Source: CAIMMJ01 sp037131955 (lineage in GTDB: Bacteria; Bacteroidota; Bacteroidia; UBA4408). Taken from it: a DNA stretch of 64,000 bases. The position numbers and the translations under genes were made by a program. Below, piece by piece: positions 8,528-16,644 of this stretch. Numbering within the stretch: the stretch's first letter is position 1; every line of letters begins with the position of its first letter. The stretch covers positions 10,743 through 74,742 of the forward strand of contig JBAXQC010000004.1 in the NCBI GenBank assembly GCA_037131955.1. The letters are read 5' to 3'. Below the pieces are notes generated by a model that had not been told where the DNA came from, did not search any database, and saw only the letters and a list, made by a program, of their open reading frames with translations.

Positions 8528-9322
8528 ATGGAAGGAAATTTAAGAAAAATGAAAGTTAGTTGCAACACAAATTCTATTGATTATTCATTAAAATTAGGAG
8601 ATGCAAGTATTTTGATGAACGAACAAATAGGCAAGAACATTAAAATTTCGTTTGATGGCAAAATAAATTGTGTGGTTTGCGGAAGACTAATTAAAAAAGT
8701 AGTTGGACAAGGATTTTGTTATCCATGTTTTACAAAAAGCGCCGAAAATTCCGATTGTATTATTAGACCCGAGTTATGCAGAGGGCATTTGGGAGAGGGA
8801 AGAGACCCTGCATGGGAACAGGAAAATCATGTTCAACCACACGTTGTTTATTTGGCAAATAGTAGTGGTTTAAAGGTGGGTGTTACCCGTTCTTCACAAA
8901 TTCCTACACGCTGGATTGATCAAGGAGCTAGTTCTGCAATAATTTTGGCAGAAACAGAAAATAGATATTTAGCCGGTACAATCGAAGTTGAATTAAAAGA
9001 ACACTTTGCCGATAAAACTGATTGGAGAAAAATGCTCAAAAACGAAACACTTTTTATTGATTTAGTAAAGGAAAAAGAAGAGGCAGAATTCCTTTTGCCA
9101 ATTCACCTATCGGGCTATTTTAGTAATAATAACACTTTGTATAATTTTAATTTTCCCGTCTTAAAATATCCATCTAAAATAACCTCAATGGGACTTGAAA
9201 AAAATCCAGTTGTAGAAGGAGTATTTAATGGGATAAAAGGTCAATATCTCTATATTGGAGATTCAGGAGTTATTAATATCAGAAACCACAGTGGTTATTT
9301 TGTGAACATTGAATTTAATTAA
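8528..9322 (+). CDS. DUF2797 family protein
   Basis: A 264-residue protein of the DUF2797 family. It has a zinc-knuckle-like set of cysteines 48, 51, 64 and 67 (CVVCG...CYPC), then Cys77, Cys84 and His87, followed by a stretch HVVYLANSSGLKVGVTR (about 105-121) that resembles the start of a GIY-YIG nuclease fold. The function of the family is not established. A nucleic-acid role is a guess from the zinc knuckle and the GIY-YIG-like part. It stands alone, convergent with ybeY with an 11-base gap. Confidence 0.82.
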   Translation: MEGNLRKMKVSCNTNSIDYSLKLGDASILMNEQIGKNIKISFDGKINCVVCGRLIKKVVGQGFCYPCFTKSAENSDCIIRPELCRGHLGEGRDPAWEQENHVQPHVVYLANSSGLKVGVTRSSQIPTRWIDQGASSAIILAETENRYLAGTIEVELKEHFADKTDWRKMLKNETLFIDLVKEKEEAEFLLPIHLSGYFSNNNTLYNFNFPVLKYPSKITSMGLEKNPVVEGVFNGIKGQYLYIGDSGVINIRNHSGYFVNIEFN

Positions 9323-9333
9323 AAAAAACGCTT

Positions 9334-9807
9334 TTAGGCTTTGCGAAGTATTTCGTTTTCAGAAGAAAGTTTATCTAAACTTTCATCTTCCATTTTTCGC
9401 ATTAACTTTTTTTCTTCTTGTCTTTTGTCTTTAAAACCGCAAAAATGAAGAATGCCATGAATTATAACTCTATGTAATTCCTGAGTAAATGTTTGTTTAT
9501 TTAGTTTGGCATTTTCTTTTACTCGCGGAATACTTATATAAATTTCTCCACTAATTAGTTTTTTGCTTGCATCAATTAATTCTGAATAATCAAAAGAAAT
9601 AATGTCAGTAAAGGTATCATGATTTAGGTAGTGTTGATTTATTTTTAAGAGATAATCATCGTTGCAAAAAACAAAAGTGATGTTTCCTACAACATGTTTT
9701 TGTTGCAGGACAACATCACTTATCCATTTTTTTATTTTTTGCTTTCCTTTAAATTGGAAAGGAATATTCTCTGAAAAAAAATAAATTTGAGAGTAGTTTT
9801 TTTTCAA
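9334..9807 (-). CDS. ybeY: YbeY, endoribonuclease / 16S rRNA maturation factor
   Basis: A 157-residue UPF0054 protein. The metal motif reads HGILHFCGFKDK: His117 and His121 are present, but the place of the third canonical His is Asp127 (FKD in place of YDH). I recall the same GxKD form in other Bacteroidota YbeY proteins, so it is likely a lineage variant and not a broken gene. The upstream signature for substrate access (GEIYISIPRVKENA) is normal. It lies 8 bases after the RsbW-like gene and probably shares its transcript. Confidence 0.9.
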   Translation of the reverse strand: MKKNYSQIYFFSENIPFQFKGKQKIKKWISDVVLQQKHVVGNITFVFCNDDYLLKINQHYLNHDTFTDIISFDYSELIDASKKLISGEIYISIPRVKENAKLNKQTFTQELHRVIIHGILHFCGFKDKRQEEKKLMRKMEDESLDKLSSENEILRKA

Positions 9808-9815
9808 TAAAGCAA

Positions 9816-10226
9816 TTAGTTTATTGCGTTAAATTTTAGATGAACAATTCTACCGTTCTCTTCGAAAGATACTGCATCCGCAAGATTTTTCATAAGAAAA
9901 ACTCCCCTTCCATTTGGCTTTTCTAAATTTTGAGGTTCAGTAGGGTCAGGAATGTTAGAAAAGTCGAAACCTTTTCCTTGATCTGAAATTTTAAATTGAA
10001 TGGCACTTCCTATTGCTTCGGCTTCCATTTCAATTTTTTTGGAAGGGTCTAGTCTGTTGCCATGTTGTATTGCATTGTTTACAGCTTCTGTAACAGCTAC
10101 TAAAATATTACCAAAATTATTTTCGCCAATATTATTTTCTTCACAAACCTCTTCAATAAATTTTTCTACTGCGCTAAGGCTCTGGTAATTTGATTCTAAT
10201 TGAATTTTGTGTGTGCTTGCCACCAT
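9816..10226 (-). CDS. RsbW-like ATP-binding protein (anti-sigma / serine kinase type)
   Basis: A 136-residue single GHKL ATPase domain. Seen: the N box EAVNNAIQHGN (about residues 46-56), the G1 box SDQGKGFDF (about 78-86) and the G2-type NGRGVFLMKNLAD (about 104-116). There is no sensor or membrane segment. Such proteins phosphorylate STAS antagonists and bind sigma factors in partner-switching systems. No STAS or sigma gene is adjacent. A PPM/SpoIIE-type phosphatase at 57905 could act in the same kind of circuit. It lies 2 bases after the DUF4175 gene. Confidence 0.85.
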   Translation of the reverse strand: MVASTHKIQLESNYQSLSAVEKFIEEVCEENNIGENNFGNILVAVTEAVNNAIQHGNRLDPSKKIEMEAEAIGSAIQFKISDQGKGFDFSNIPDPTEPQNLEKPNGRGVFLMKNLADAVSFEENGRIVHLKFNAIN

Positions 10227-10228
10227 TT

Positions 10229-13200
10229 TTATTTATTTAATGAATTAAAATATTCGTTTACTTTATTTTTATAGTAGGGAATTAAAGCCGGTGGTACCGA
10301 TCGAATTAATTCCGCTTCTTTCAGTTTTTGTAGCTTATACTCAAAAAATTGTTCAGGGTTACTTAATTTTGTATTTTTTGATTCATTGGATTGACGTTTT
10401 TCATCTTCATCCCTTTCTCTCTCTGCTTTTTCTGCTTCTAAGAGTCTGGTCATAATTTCTTGTTGGCGCCTTAATGTTTCTTGTGTAATGTTTTTATTTA
10501 CAATGTCGGATTCTGTTTTTTCCATTTGTTCAGCAATTTTTTGCATTTGCCCATTTCCTTGTTTGCCATCCTTATTTAACAATTCGGCTGCTTTTTGCAT
10601 TTCTCTTCTTAGGGCCTCTTGTTGTGCAGCTACTTTTGCCAATTGTTCACTTGTGCCACCCTCGCCTTGTGAACCATTTTTCCCTTTTTCCCCTGGTTTT
10701 TCCCCTGGCTTATCTCCTGGTTTCTGGCCTGGCTTATCTCCAGGTTTTTTGCCGTCCTGTTTAGCTTGTGCTTTTTCTAATTCTAATTGTTGTTTTAGTT
10801 TTTCAATTTCTTTGTTAATCTTTTCTTGCATCTTTTTCATTTGCGATGCTGTTTGAGGTTTTGGCTTACCCTGTCCTGATCCGCCTGGCTTGCTGCATTT
10901 TCCCGAGCCAGGTTTAGAATTTGCCATTTGTTGTTGCATTTGCTCTAATGCTTCATTTAATAATAATGCAAGATTGTTTACGGATGTCATTACATATTGC
11001 TGGCGAGAAGTTGCCTCTCCGGTTTGTCTGTCCGCCATCTTTTGTATGGACTTTTGCATATTAGAATTTATATCTGCAATTTCTCTGTTTACAATCGACT
11101 CAATTTTTGGCTGTCTCTTGCTCAGTGCAAAGAGTGAATCTTCAATGAGCTTGGCATCATCTTTTAACTTCTTTTGTTCTTGTGTAAGTTTAACGTATTG
11201 TGGATTCATTCTATCTACTGCAGAAAAACGTTTCATTAGATCTTCTTGGTCAAAAGAAAGCTTCACCAAATTCTCTAGTATTGCTCTTAATGATTTTAAA
11301 TCTTCCTCGGCTTCCTCTTGTTCTTCCTGGCTTGCCATGGCAGACATTTGTGCTGCCATCTGTTTCATTTTTTGTGCTGCATTTTTTTGAGCATTTGAGG
11401 CCTTTTTATTTTGTTTATTTGCCAATTGTTCAGAGCTGTTTTGCATTTCTTTGGTAATATCTTCCTTCTTCTCGTCCATCTTATCACCAAACATTTCGCC
11501 TGTATCAATGTCCAGCTCTTTGGCTTTCTCCTCTAATTCTGCTTGTTCTTTTTTTAATTCTTCAAATTCTTTATTTAAAGCATCTTGTTCTTTTTTTAAT
11601 TCGTTGGGATTGCCATTTTTTTCTTCTGTTTTTTTGGCAAGCTCCTCCTGTTTTTCTGCAAGTTTTTCTACAGCGGAAATATTGTTTTTTAGCTTGTCTT
11701 CAATTTCCATTTTCTTAAAAATTTCCAATGTTCTGTCTAGTTCTTTTTCTAGGTCCTTATTGTCCTCTTTTAGCTTTTCTAGTGCATCTTGGATTTTATC
11801 TTTGTCAACATTTTCTTGAAGCAATTTTTCCAATTCTCTCATTTTTTCTTTAAGCTCCTCGGGAAGGAGTTGAGCCATTAAATCTTGAATTTGCTTTTGC
11901 TTTTCTAACAATTCTTCGTTGGGTTGTTTAAACTGATTTTGTTCGTTGGCATTCTCTTTGTTTTGTTTTTGAAGTTCTCCTATTTGTTTTTCAATATCTT
12001 TTTGTTTTTGCATCAAATCTTTTAACCGCTTTATTTCTTCGTAACTCAGAACTTTTTTATCCAGAATTTTTTTATTCAGTTCATTTATTTCTTTTTGAAT
12101 ATCCTTTGCCATTTTTAGGTTTTGTTGCAACCCTTTTTTTGTATCGGAGTTTCCTTTTTCTGCTTTGGCTGCAAGTTCATCTTCTGACAATGCCTTAAAA
12201 ACGAATTTTTGCGAACGAGTTGATTTTGCTCCATTTATTCCATCATTGTCAAATATTTCAAAGTAATACTCTATTTCATCACCTGGTTTTATTTCCAGGC
12301 TTGATAAATCCCATGCAAAAAAGTATTCTTGCTCCAGGTTAAATTTGCTAATAACTAAAGCTTGGTTGGCAGGACTTGTTTTTCCGTCTTTCTCTTTCTT
12401 TATGGAATTGAATGTTAATTTAGAAAAACCGTAATCATCTTTTATTGTACCTCTAAAATATACAAAGTTGATGTTGTTAGAATCTTTTCTTTCTTCTGCA
12501 TCAATCGTAGGAAACTGATCGGGAATGGCTTGTAAAGTATAGTTTATTGAATCTTTTGACGTAAAGTATTTGTTGGAAGTTTTTAGCGAATATGAAAAAC
12601 TATTTTTTAAGTTGATGGCCAATTCAAATCTATTTTCGCTGGTTTTGTTTACTTCTAACTTTTTATCTGGAGAATAAAAAATAAAATTATCTACGTCTTT
12701 TGTTTGAAATGAATAGGTAATTTGTGTTCCTTCAGGTGCTTGATAGTCTCCAATGTTACTTAGTATTTCACTCTTTTTTCTGGTATAAGCAGGATAAACA
12801 ACTTTTGCTGTATATGATAATAAAACTGGATTTGGTAGGGCTTTAATGGTATATTCTTTAGAGTAAAAACCATCGGCAAACAATTTAAAACTTATATCGT
12901 TTTGAATGTTCTTAAAATTATAATTGAAATGGAGTTTGTCTTTTTTTTCTAATCTGTTCTCAGAATTTACTTCAATTAATAATACTTCGTTTGGCATAAT
13001 TTCTCCTTCTACTTTTATTTTTAATAAGTAGTCGGCATTCTGAACAGCAGTTAGTGCTGAATTCTCTACTATAAAGTTAAATGGAGCAGGCTTTTCGTAG
13101 TAGGTATCGTAGGTGATAATTTTTTTTGCGGAATCAGACAATACTTTAGGTTTTGTAAAAAGTATTAACAGCAAAACAATAACCGGAATGGCTGCATATT

Positions 13201-13678
13201 TTATATATTTTTTGTTTTTGCTAACATCAATTGCATTGGTAAATGGAATAGGCTTTAAGTCTTTAATTCTTTGATTAATGCTGGCTTCAATTAAAATATT
13301 TTGTTCAGGGGTTCCATTTGTTTCTTGAAGTTTATGAAGCTGTAAAGTATTTATTAGTTTATCGTTTATGCTTGAAAAATGTTTACCAATAATTTGCGAA
13401 GCTTGTTCATGAGAAATAATACTTCCAATTTTAAAAAGTTTTAAAAGTGGCCAGGCAATATAGTAACCTACAACGCTAATAAATGAACCAATAAAAGAAT
13501 AGAAAAGAAATGTTCTTATTGCTGTGCTAAATTCACCAAAATATTGTGCAACAGAGACAACAAGAAAAAAAGCAACCAATAGACCAATGGAGTAAATTAA
13601 ACCCTTGGTTAATTGATTTCTGTAGTATTTTCTTATAAATTCATCCAGTTTTTGGATGAGACTTGAATAGTTATTCAT
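10229..13678 (-). CDS. DUF4175 family large membrane/coiled-coil protein
   Basis: A 1149-residue protein found in Bacteroidota under DUF4175. Two membrane helices near the N terminus (about residues 25-45 and 55-75) and one near 160-178 precede a beta-rich periplasmic-looking region (about 190-500). Residues about 510 to the end are highly charged and Gln/Glu/Lys-rich, almost certainly long coiled coils, interrupted near 980-1020 by a low-complexity run of K-P-G-x units. The function is unknown; the architecture suggests a cell-envelope scaffold. It is first in a tight cluster with the RsbW-like ATPase (2-base gap) and ybeY. Confidence 0.83.
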   Translation of the reverse strand: MNNYSSLIQKLDEFIRKYYRNQLTKGLIYSIGLLVAFFLVVSVAQYFGEFSTAIRTFLFYSFIGSFISVVGYYIAWPLLKLFKIGSIISHEQASQIIGKHFSSINDKLINTLQLHKLQETNGTPEQNILIEASINQRIKDLKPIPFTNAIDVSKNKKYIKYAAIPVIVLLLILFTKPKVLSDSAKKIITYDTYYEKPAPFNFIVENSALTAVQNADYLLKIKVEGEIMPNEVLLIEVNSENRLEKKDKLHFNYNFKNIQNDISFKLFADGFYSKEYTIKALPNPVLLSYTAKVVYPAYTRKKSEILSNIGDYQAPEGTQITYSFQTKDVDNFIFYSPDKKLEVNKTSENRFELAINLKNSFSYSLKTSNKYFTSKDSINYTLQAIPDQFPTIDAEERKDSNNINFVYFRGTIKDDYGFSKLTFNSIKKEKDGKTSPANQALVISKFNLEQEYFFAWDLSSLEIKPGDEIEYYFEIFDNDGINGAKSTRSQKFVFKALSEDELAAKAEKGNSDTKKGLQQNLKMAKDIQKEINELNKKILDKKVLSYEEIKRLKDLMQKQKDIEKQIGELQKQNKENANEQNQFKQPNEELLEKQKQIQDLMAQLLPEELKEKMRELEKLLQENVDKDKIQDALEKLKEDNKDLEKELDRTLEIFKKMEIEDKLKNNISAVEKLAEKQEELAKKTEEKNGNPNELKKEQDALNKEFEELKKEQAELEEKAKELDIDTGEMFGDKMDEKKEDITKEMQNSSEQLANKQNKKASNAQKNAAQKMKQMAAQMSAMASQEEQEEAEEDLKSLRAILENLVKLSFDQEDLMKRFSAVDRMNPQYVKLTQEQKKLKDDAKLIEDSLFALSKRQPKIESIVNREIADINSNMQKSIQKMADRQTGEATSRQQYVMTSVNNLALLLNEALEQMQQQMANSKPGSGKCSKPGGSGQGKPKPQTASQMKKMQEKINKEIEKLKQQLELEKAQAKQDGKKPGDKPGQKPGDKPGEKPGEKGKNGSQGEGGTSEQLAKVAAQQEALRREMQKAAELLNKDGKQGNGQMQKIAEQMEKTESDIVNKNITQETLRRQQEIMTRLLEAEKAERERDEDEKRQSNESKNTKLSNPEQFFEYKLQKLKEAELIRSVPPALIPYYKNKVNEYFNSLNK
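10684..10752 (-). repeat. 12-bp imperfect tandem repeat inside the DUF4175 gene (KPGx units)
   Basis: About five 12-base units encode KPGD, KPGQ, KPGD, KPGE and KPGE. This is a short, replication-slippage-prone low-complexity linker between coiled-coil segments. Confidence 0.7.
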
Positions 13679-14039
13679 AAATGTATTTACACAAATTTAG
13701 GTTGTTTATTGTTTTAAATCTTGAATTAAAATGTTAAAGCATTTAAATACATATCTATTTATCCCTATAGGATTTGTTTAAACCAATATACCTTTGATTG
13801 GTACTTAAAATTTGAATATTAAATTACAATTTTCTGTTTTAATTTTCCGCAAAAAGAGAGTTTGCATATTTTTTGCAGAAATACTTCAAGAGCAGCCCTG
13901 TTCAATTACAGAAATCTTTTCTTGTATTCACTTGTAAAATTTAATTTTTCAAGCGCTTAATCAAGCAATCTTTTAAAAACGCTTGGCGTTCCTTTAAAAT
14001 TTTAATTTAAAAATTTGTGAATTCTTTCGCTAGCTAAAA
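13679..14039. other. 361-base gap without a recognised gene
   Basis: AT-rich. I find no ORF above about 20 codons with coding character on either strand. It holds the 5' region of the DUF4175 gene and the 3' region of the 130-residue membrane protein. A CAAGCG...CGCTTG pair near 13949-13985 encloses a smaller repeat but has no T run. In related gene orders atpB would be expected at this place. Confidence 0.6.
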
Positions 14040-14432
14040 TCAGGAACTTTTCTCTTTATTTAAAAAACCTAAAATAGACGTTATTTCTATCACTGTGTAA
14101 ATAACATACAAACAAAAAAAGCAAATAATAAAAAATGCAGCTTCGCTTCTGTGTGTGTATGCGTAAGCCAAAATCAAAAAGAAATAAACCATCAATTTTA
14201 TTGTTGTAGTAAGCATAAAGCTTGGAATAAAGCCTTGTACTCTTCCATTGGCTTTTTTCATCAAAAAATAATGAACCATAGCAGTGCTGATCCACAATAA
14301 AAAATTAAGCATATGAGCTGTGCCTGATTTAAAATTGCTAATAAATGAGGGGAGAGCAAAAGTAACCAAAAGGCTAATTGCTACTGCTACAATACCAGTC
14401 TTTAAAAGAAAACCACTAAATTCTTTACTCAA
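14040..14432 (-). CDS. Small four-helix membrane protein, ATP-synthase-cluster type
   Basis: A 130-residue protein with about four hydrophobic helices (near 8-30, 40-57, 70-92 and 98-122) and no signal peptide. I do not recognise a named family. Its place, directly after an AtpZ/AtpI-like gene with a 4-base ATGA overlap, matches the uncharacterised membrane protein that Bacteroidota carry just before atpB, so a role in F0 assembly is inferred from context only. atpB does not follow here. Confidence 0.75.
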   Translation of the reverse strand: MSKEFSGFLLKTGIVAVAISLLVTFALPSFISNFKSGTAHMLNFLLWISTAMVHYFLMKKANGRVQGFIPSFMLTTTIKLMVYFFLILAYAYTHRSEAAFFIICFFCLYVIYTVIEITSILGFLNKEKSS

Positions 14433-14662
14433 TTTTTTGGTGGATTAATGTCTTTGATCATGCTGTAGAATGCTCCAGCTAAAGACAGTAGAGTAAGAGA
14501 AAGAGTAAAAACAGGAAATTTTGGTTTTAGCCATCCATCTAATTTTCTTCCTCCAAAGACACCTATTAATATTATTGCAATCATTTTAAATGCAATATTG
14601 CCGTATTTTGCAAATTCCTTAGGCGAACTTTTCTGCTTTTCTTTCTTTTGATTGTTCTCCAT
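14429..14662 (-). CDS. AtpZ/AtpI-like protein
   Basis: A 77-residue protein with two membrane helices (about residues 23-40 and 49-68) joined by the GGRKLDGW loop, the pattern of AtpZ/AtpI small proteins that sit before ATP-synthase operons and are implicated in F0 assembly or Mg2+ supply. It overlaps the bactofilin gene by 44 bases and the next gene by 4, so the three are translationally linked. The ATP synthase genes themselves are not in the window. Confidence 0.8.
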   Translation of the reverse strand: MENNQKKEKQKSSPKEFAKYGNIAFKMIAIILIGVFGGRKLDGWLKPKFPVFTLSLTLLSLAGAFYSMIKDINPPKN

Positions 14663-15050
14663 TTTTAATGTCTTTAACTACAGCACCCATGCTGCATGAG
14701 CCTGTAAATGTTGCTCCTGGCTCTATAGAAAGTTTTCCTGCCGATATATCACCGGTAATGTTTGCTGTTGCTTTTAATGAAAGTATGTCTGACGAAGTAA
14801 CATTTCCTCTAATTTTACCATAAATATCTGCCGTTTGGCAAACAATATTTCCTTCAATGAAACCCGAAGGACCAATAACAACTTTCCCTTTGGCAGTAAT
14901 ATTTCCTGTTAAACTTCCATTTATCCTTATATCACCATTTGTAACAATATCTCCTGTTACTGTTGTGCCAATGCCTAGTGTATTTATACTTCCTGTATCA
15001 ATTTCAGTTTTTTTTGTCATGAAATTAGATTTTGAATTATTTCCAAACAT
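14619..15050 (-). CDS. Bactofilin (polymer-forming cytoskeletal protein)
   Basis: A 143-residue protein whose middle (about 20-120) is a bactofilin beta-helix: repeated short units such as GTTVTGDIVTNGDIRINGSL and GKVVIGPSGFIEGNIV, with a hydrophobic residue about every sixth position. Bactofilins self-assemble into filaments under the membrane. The short Lys-rich tail is unstructured. It is the first gene of a three-gene overlapping cluster with the AtpZ-like protein and a membrane protein. Confidence 0.92.
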   Translation of the reverse strand: MFGNNSKSNFMTKKTEIDTGSINTLGIGTTVTGDIVTNGDIRINGSLTGNITAKGKVVIGPSGFIEGNIVCQTADIYGKIRGNVTSSDILSLKATANITGDISAGKLSIEPGATFTGSCSMGAVVKDIKNGEQSKERKAEKFA

Positions 15051-15118
15051 AAGTTGTATTTATTAAATATTTAAAAGTGTGCGAAAATACAATTAATATT
15101 TTTTAAAGGCAAAACAAG

Positions 15119-15147
15119 AGGGTTTCTCTAAATAGTAGAGAAACCCT
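15119..15147 (-). terminator. Hairpin after the 147-residue exported protein gene
   Basis: Perfect 12-bp arms AGGGTTTCTCTA / TAGAGAAACCCT with a 5-base loop, 22 bases past the stop at 15170. On the minus strand the tail is CTTGTTTTG, moderately T-rich. Confidence 0.65.
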
Positions 15148-15169
15148 TTAAAAAAATAGTGGGTATATT

Positions 15170-15613
15170 TTAGTTCTTTTTGTATCCCGCCAAAACAGAT
15201 ACACAACCCATTTCGTCAAGGTTTGTTTTGTTTTTTGAGTTGGGAACAAATACTTCAATAAAGTATTGTTGAGTAGAGTTTACAGTAAAATCCCAAGATT
15301 TAGGATTGCCAAATTTCTTGCTGTCAAAAACTACGGAACTATCTTTTCTAAGTACTTTAAAGTTAACATCACCCAATCTTTCTTCGTTACAAACTGCCAA
15401 ACGGTAATCTGTATCCACATAAAATGTCATTTCCAATGCTGCTGACTCGCCAGGCGATAGTGAAACACTGTTTAATAAACCGTTGTGTTGGAAAGGTTTT
15501 AATATGGGTATACATTTACGTTTGGTAAAGGCATTGCATTGAGAAATAGCATAATAGGAGGTACCTAATATTAAAAACAAGGATAATATTATGGGTGCAC
15601 TAAATTTTTTCAT
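15170..15613 (-). CDS. Conserved-type exported protein, function unknown
   Basis: A 147-residue protein with a clear signal peptide (residues 1-25, MKKFSAPIILSLFLILGTS). The mature part contains five cysteines (in SQCNAF, RKCIPI, AVCNEE and MGCVSV, among others) and a beta-rich pattern. I do not recognise a domain. It follows the 297-residue lipoprotein gene by 28 bases and ends at a hairpin, so the two form a likely two-gene transcript for envelope proteins. Confidence 0.75.
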   Translation of the reverse strand: MKKFSAPIILSLFLILGTSYYAISQCNAFTKRKCIPILKPFQHNGLLNSVSLSPGESAALEMTFYVDTDYRLAVCNEERLGDVNFKVLRKDSSVVFDSKKFGNPKSWDFTVNSTQQYFIEVFVPNSKNKTNLDEMGCVSVLAGYKKN

Positions 15614-15641
15614 TGTGATAAATATTTAAATTTGGGCTTGG

Positions 15642-16535
15642 TTATTTAATATAATTGTTACGTACCTCAGCAATTTTTTTAGAAATTTCGGCCAGTTTTT
15701 CAGGAGACATAGTAATTTCTGAAGTATCTTCAATTATTGTTTTCTTTGCGGATTCGTCAGTTTTAATAACTCCCGACTCTGTTTTTACTTCAACACCGCT
15801 TTCATAAATTGCATTTATTGCTTTAAGATCCGCTAAAATACTTTCAAGATTTTTATCTCCAGTATAGCTTTCTATTAAGCTAATAAGGTTTTTGAGAATA
15901 TCTTTTTGTTCTGCAATTCTCGAAATAATTGCTGAGTTTGCTTTAGCAGAGCCTGCAAGTTTTGTAGAAATATATATTGCCTCAACCCACCCACCGGCAA
16001 CAATTAATGCAGTTGTTGAAGCCCTATCGTTTTCTTTTAAAAAGGCATCAGTAGCTGCATACGATTCAGAAACTAAATCTAACAATGAGTCTTTGTTGTT
16101 TACATTTTTTTCTAATCTGGCTAATGTATTTTCAGACAATGCACCAGTTACTCCTAAAGCATCGGCTAGTTTTTTGGATGTTGACATGTATTGCATAGCA
16201 TCTTGAGTTTGATCAAAACTACTGCAGTAGCTTAAATCAGCACTATAAATTCCAAGATTTACTGCTTGAGAAATTGTGTTGGAATATTTTGATGCATTAG
16301 AAACCGGATTTAAAAGCGATTTGTTAAAACTAGCGCCTGATTGCTTAATCATATTCGCCATTTCTAGGGGAGAGGGGATAGCAAAAAATACTTTTTGAGC
16401 TTTTTGTTTGCTTTCCATTAAAGCAGCAGAATCTGCTGATGACAAAGCTTCTTCTTTTCCGTTGTTGTTGCAAGACGAAAAAGATACTGCAATTATTGCT
16501 CCTGCAACAATTGATTTTATTACTGTTTCCTTCAT
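15642..16535 (-). CDS. Lipoprotein, function unknown
   Basis: A 297-residue lipoprotein: signal helix at residues 7-18, lipobox SFSSC with the lipidated Cys at 22, followed by NNNGKEE, whose acidic residues would fit surface export in Bacteroidota. The remainder is predicted helical (long Ala/Leu/Lys-rich stretches) without a domain I know. It has a full-consensus promoter upstream (16568-16598) and shares a transcript with the exported protein downstream. Confidence 0.78.
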   Translation of the reverse strand: MKETVIKSIVAGAIIAVSFSSCNNNGKEEALSSADSAALMESKQKAQKVFFAIPSPLEMANMIKQSGASFNKSLLNPVSNASKYSNTISQAVNLGIYSADLSYCSSFDQTQDAMQYMSTSKKLADALGVTGALSENTLARLEKNVNNKDSLLDLVSESYAATDAFLKENDRASTTALIVAGGWVEAIYISTKLAGSAKANSAIISRIAEQKDILKNLISLIESYTGDKNLESILADLKAINAIYESGVEVKTESGVIKTDESAKKTIIEDTSEITMSPEKLAEISKKIAEVRNNYIK

Positions 16536-16567
16536 ATAAAGTGGTTTTCTAGTTTAATTGCTACTGA

Positions 16568-16598
16568 CAAAAATATTAAACATTCTGTCATTTACAAA
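16568..16598 (-). promoter_or_regulatory. Full-consensus Bacteroidota promoter for the lipoprotein gene
   Basis: On the minus strand: TTTG (16598-16595), exactly 19 bases, then TATTTTTG (16575-16568), matching TTTG-N19-TAnnTTTG. The start of transcription would fall near 16561, giving a leader of about 26 bases. Confidence 0.75.
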
Positions 16599-16628
16599 CT
16601 TTATCCCTTAATAATTCATTTGTACCAT

Positions 16629-16636
16629 TAAATTTG
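16629..16636 (+). promoter_or_regulatory. -7 element within a direct repeat before the RNA methyltransferase gene
   Basis: TAAATTTG matches TAnnTTTG but ends only 8 bases before the ATG at 16645, so the mRNA would be leaderless or nearly so. It overlaps two exact copies of ATTTGTACCA (16618-16627 and 16632-16641), which may be a regulator site. Confidence 0.4.
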
Positions 16637-16644
16637 TACCAATT

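Noticed and set aside
10488..11819. Several plus-strand frames of 85-166 codons
   Set aside because: They lie opposite the coiled-coil part of the DUF4175 gene, and their Ser/Phe/Cys-rich translations are the mirror of Lys/Glu/Gln codons. The minus-strand gene is clearly the real one.
13949..13985. CAAGCG/CGCTTG inverted repeat as a terminator
   Set aside because: The arms are short, the loop is long and there is no T run, so I did not call it.
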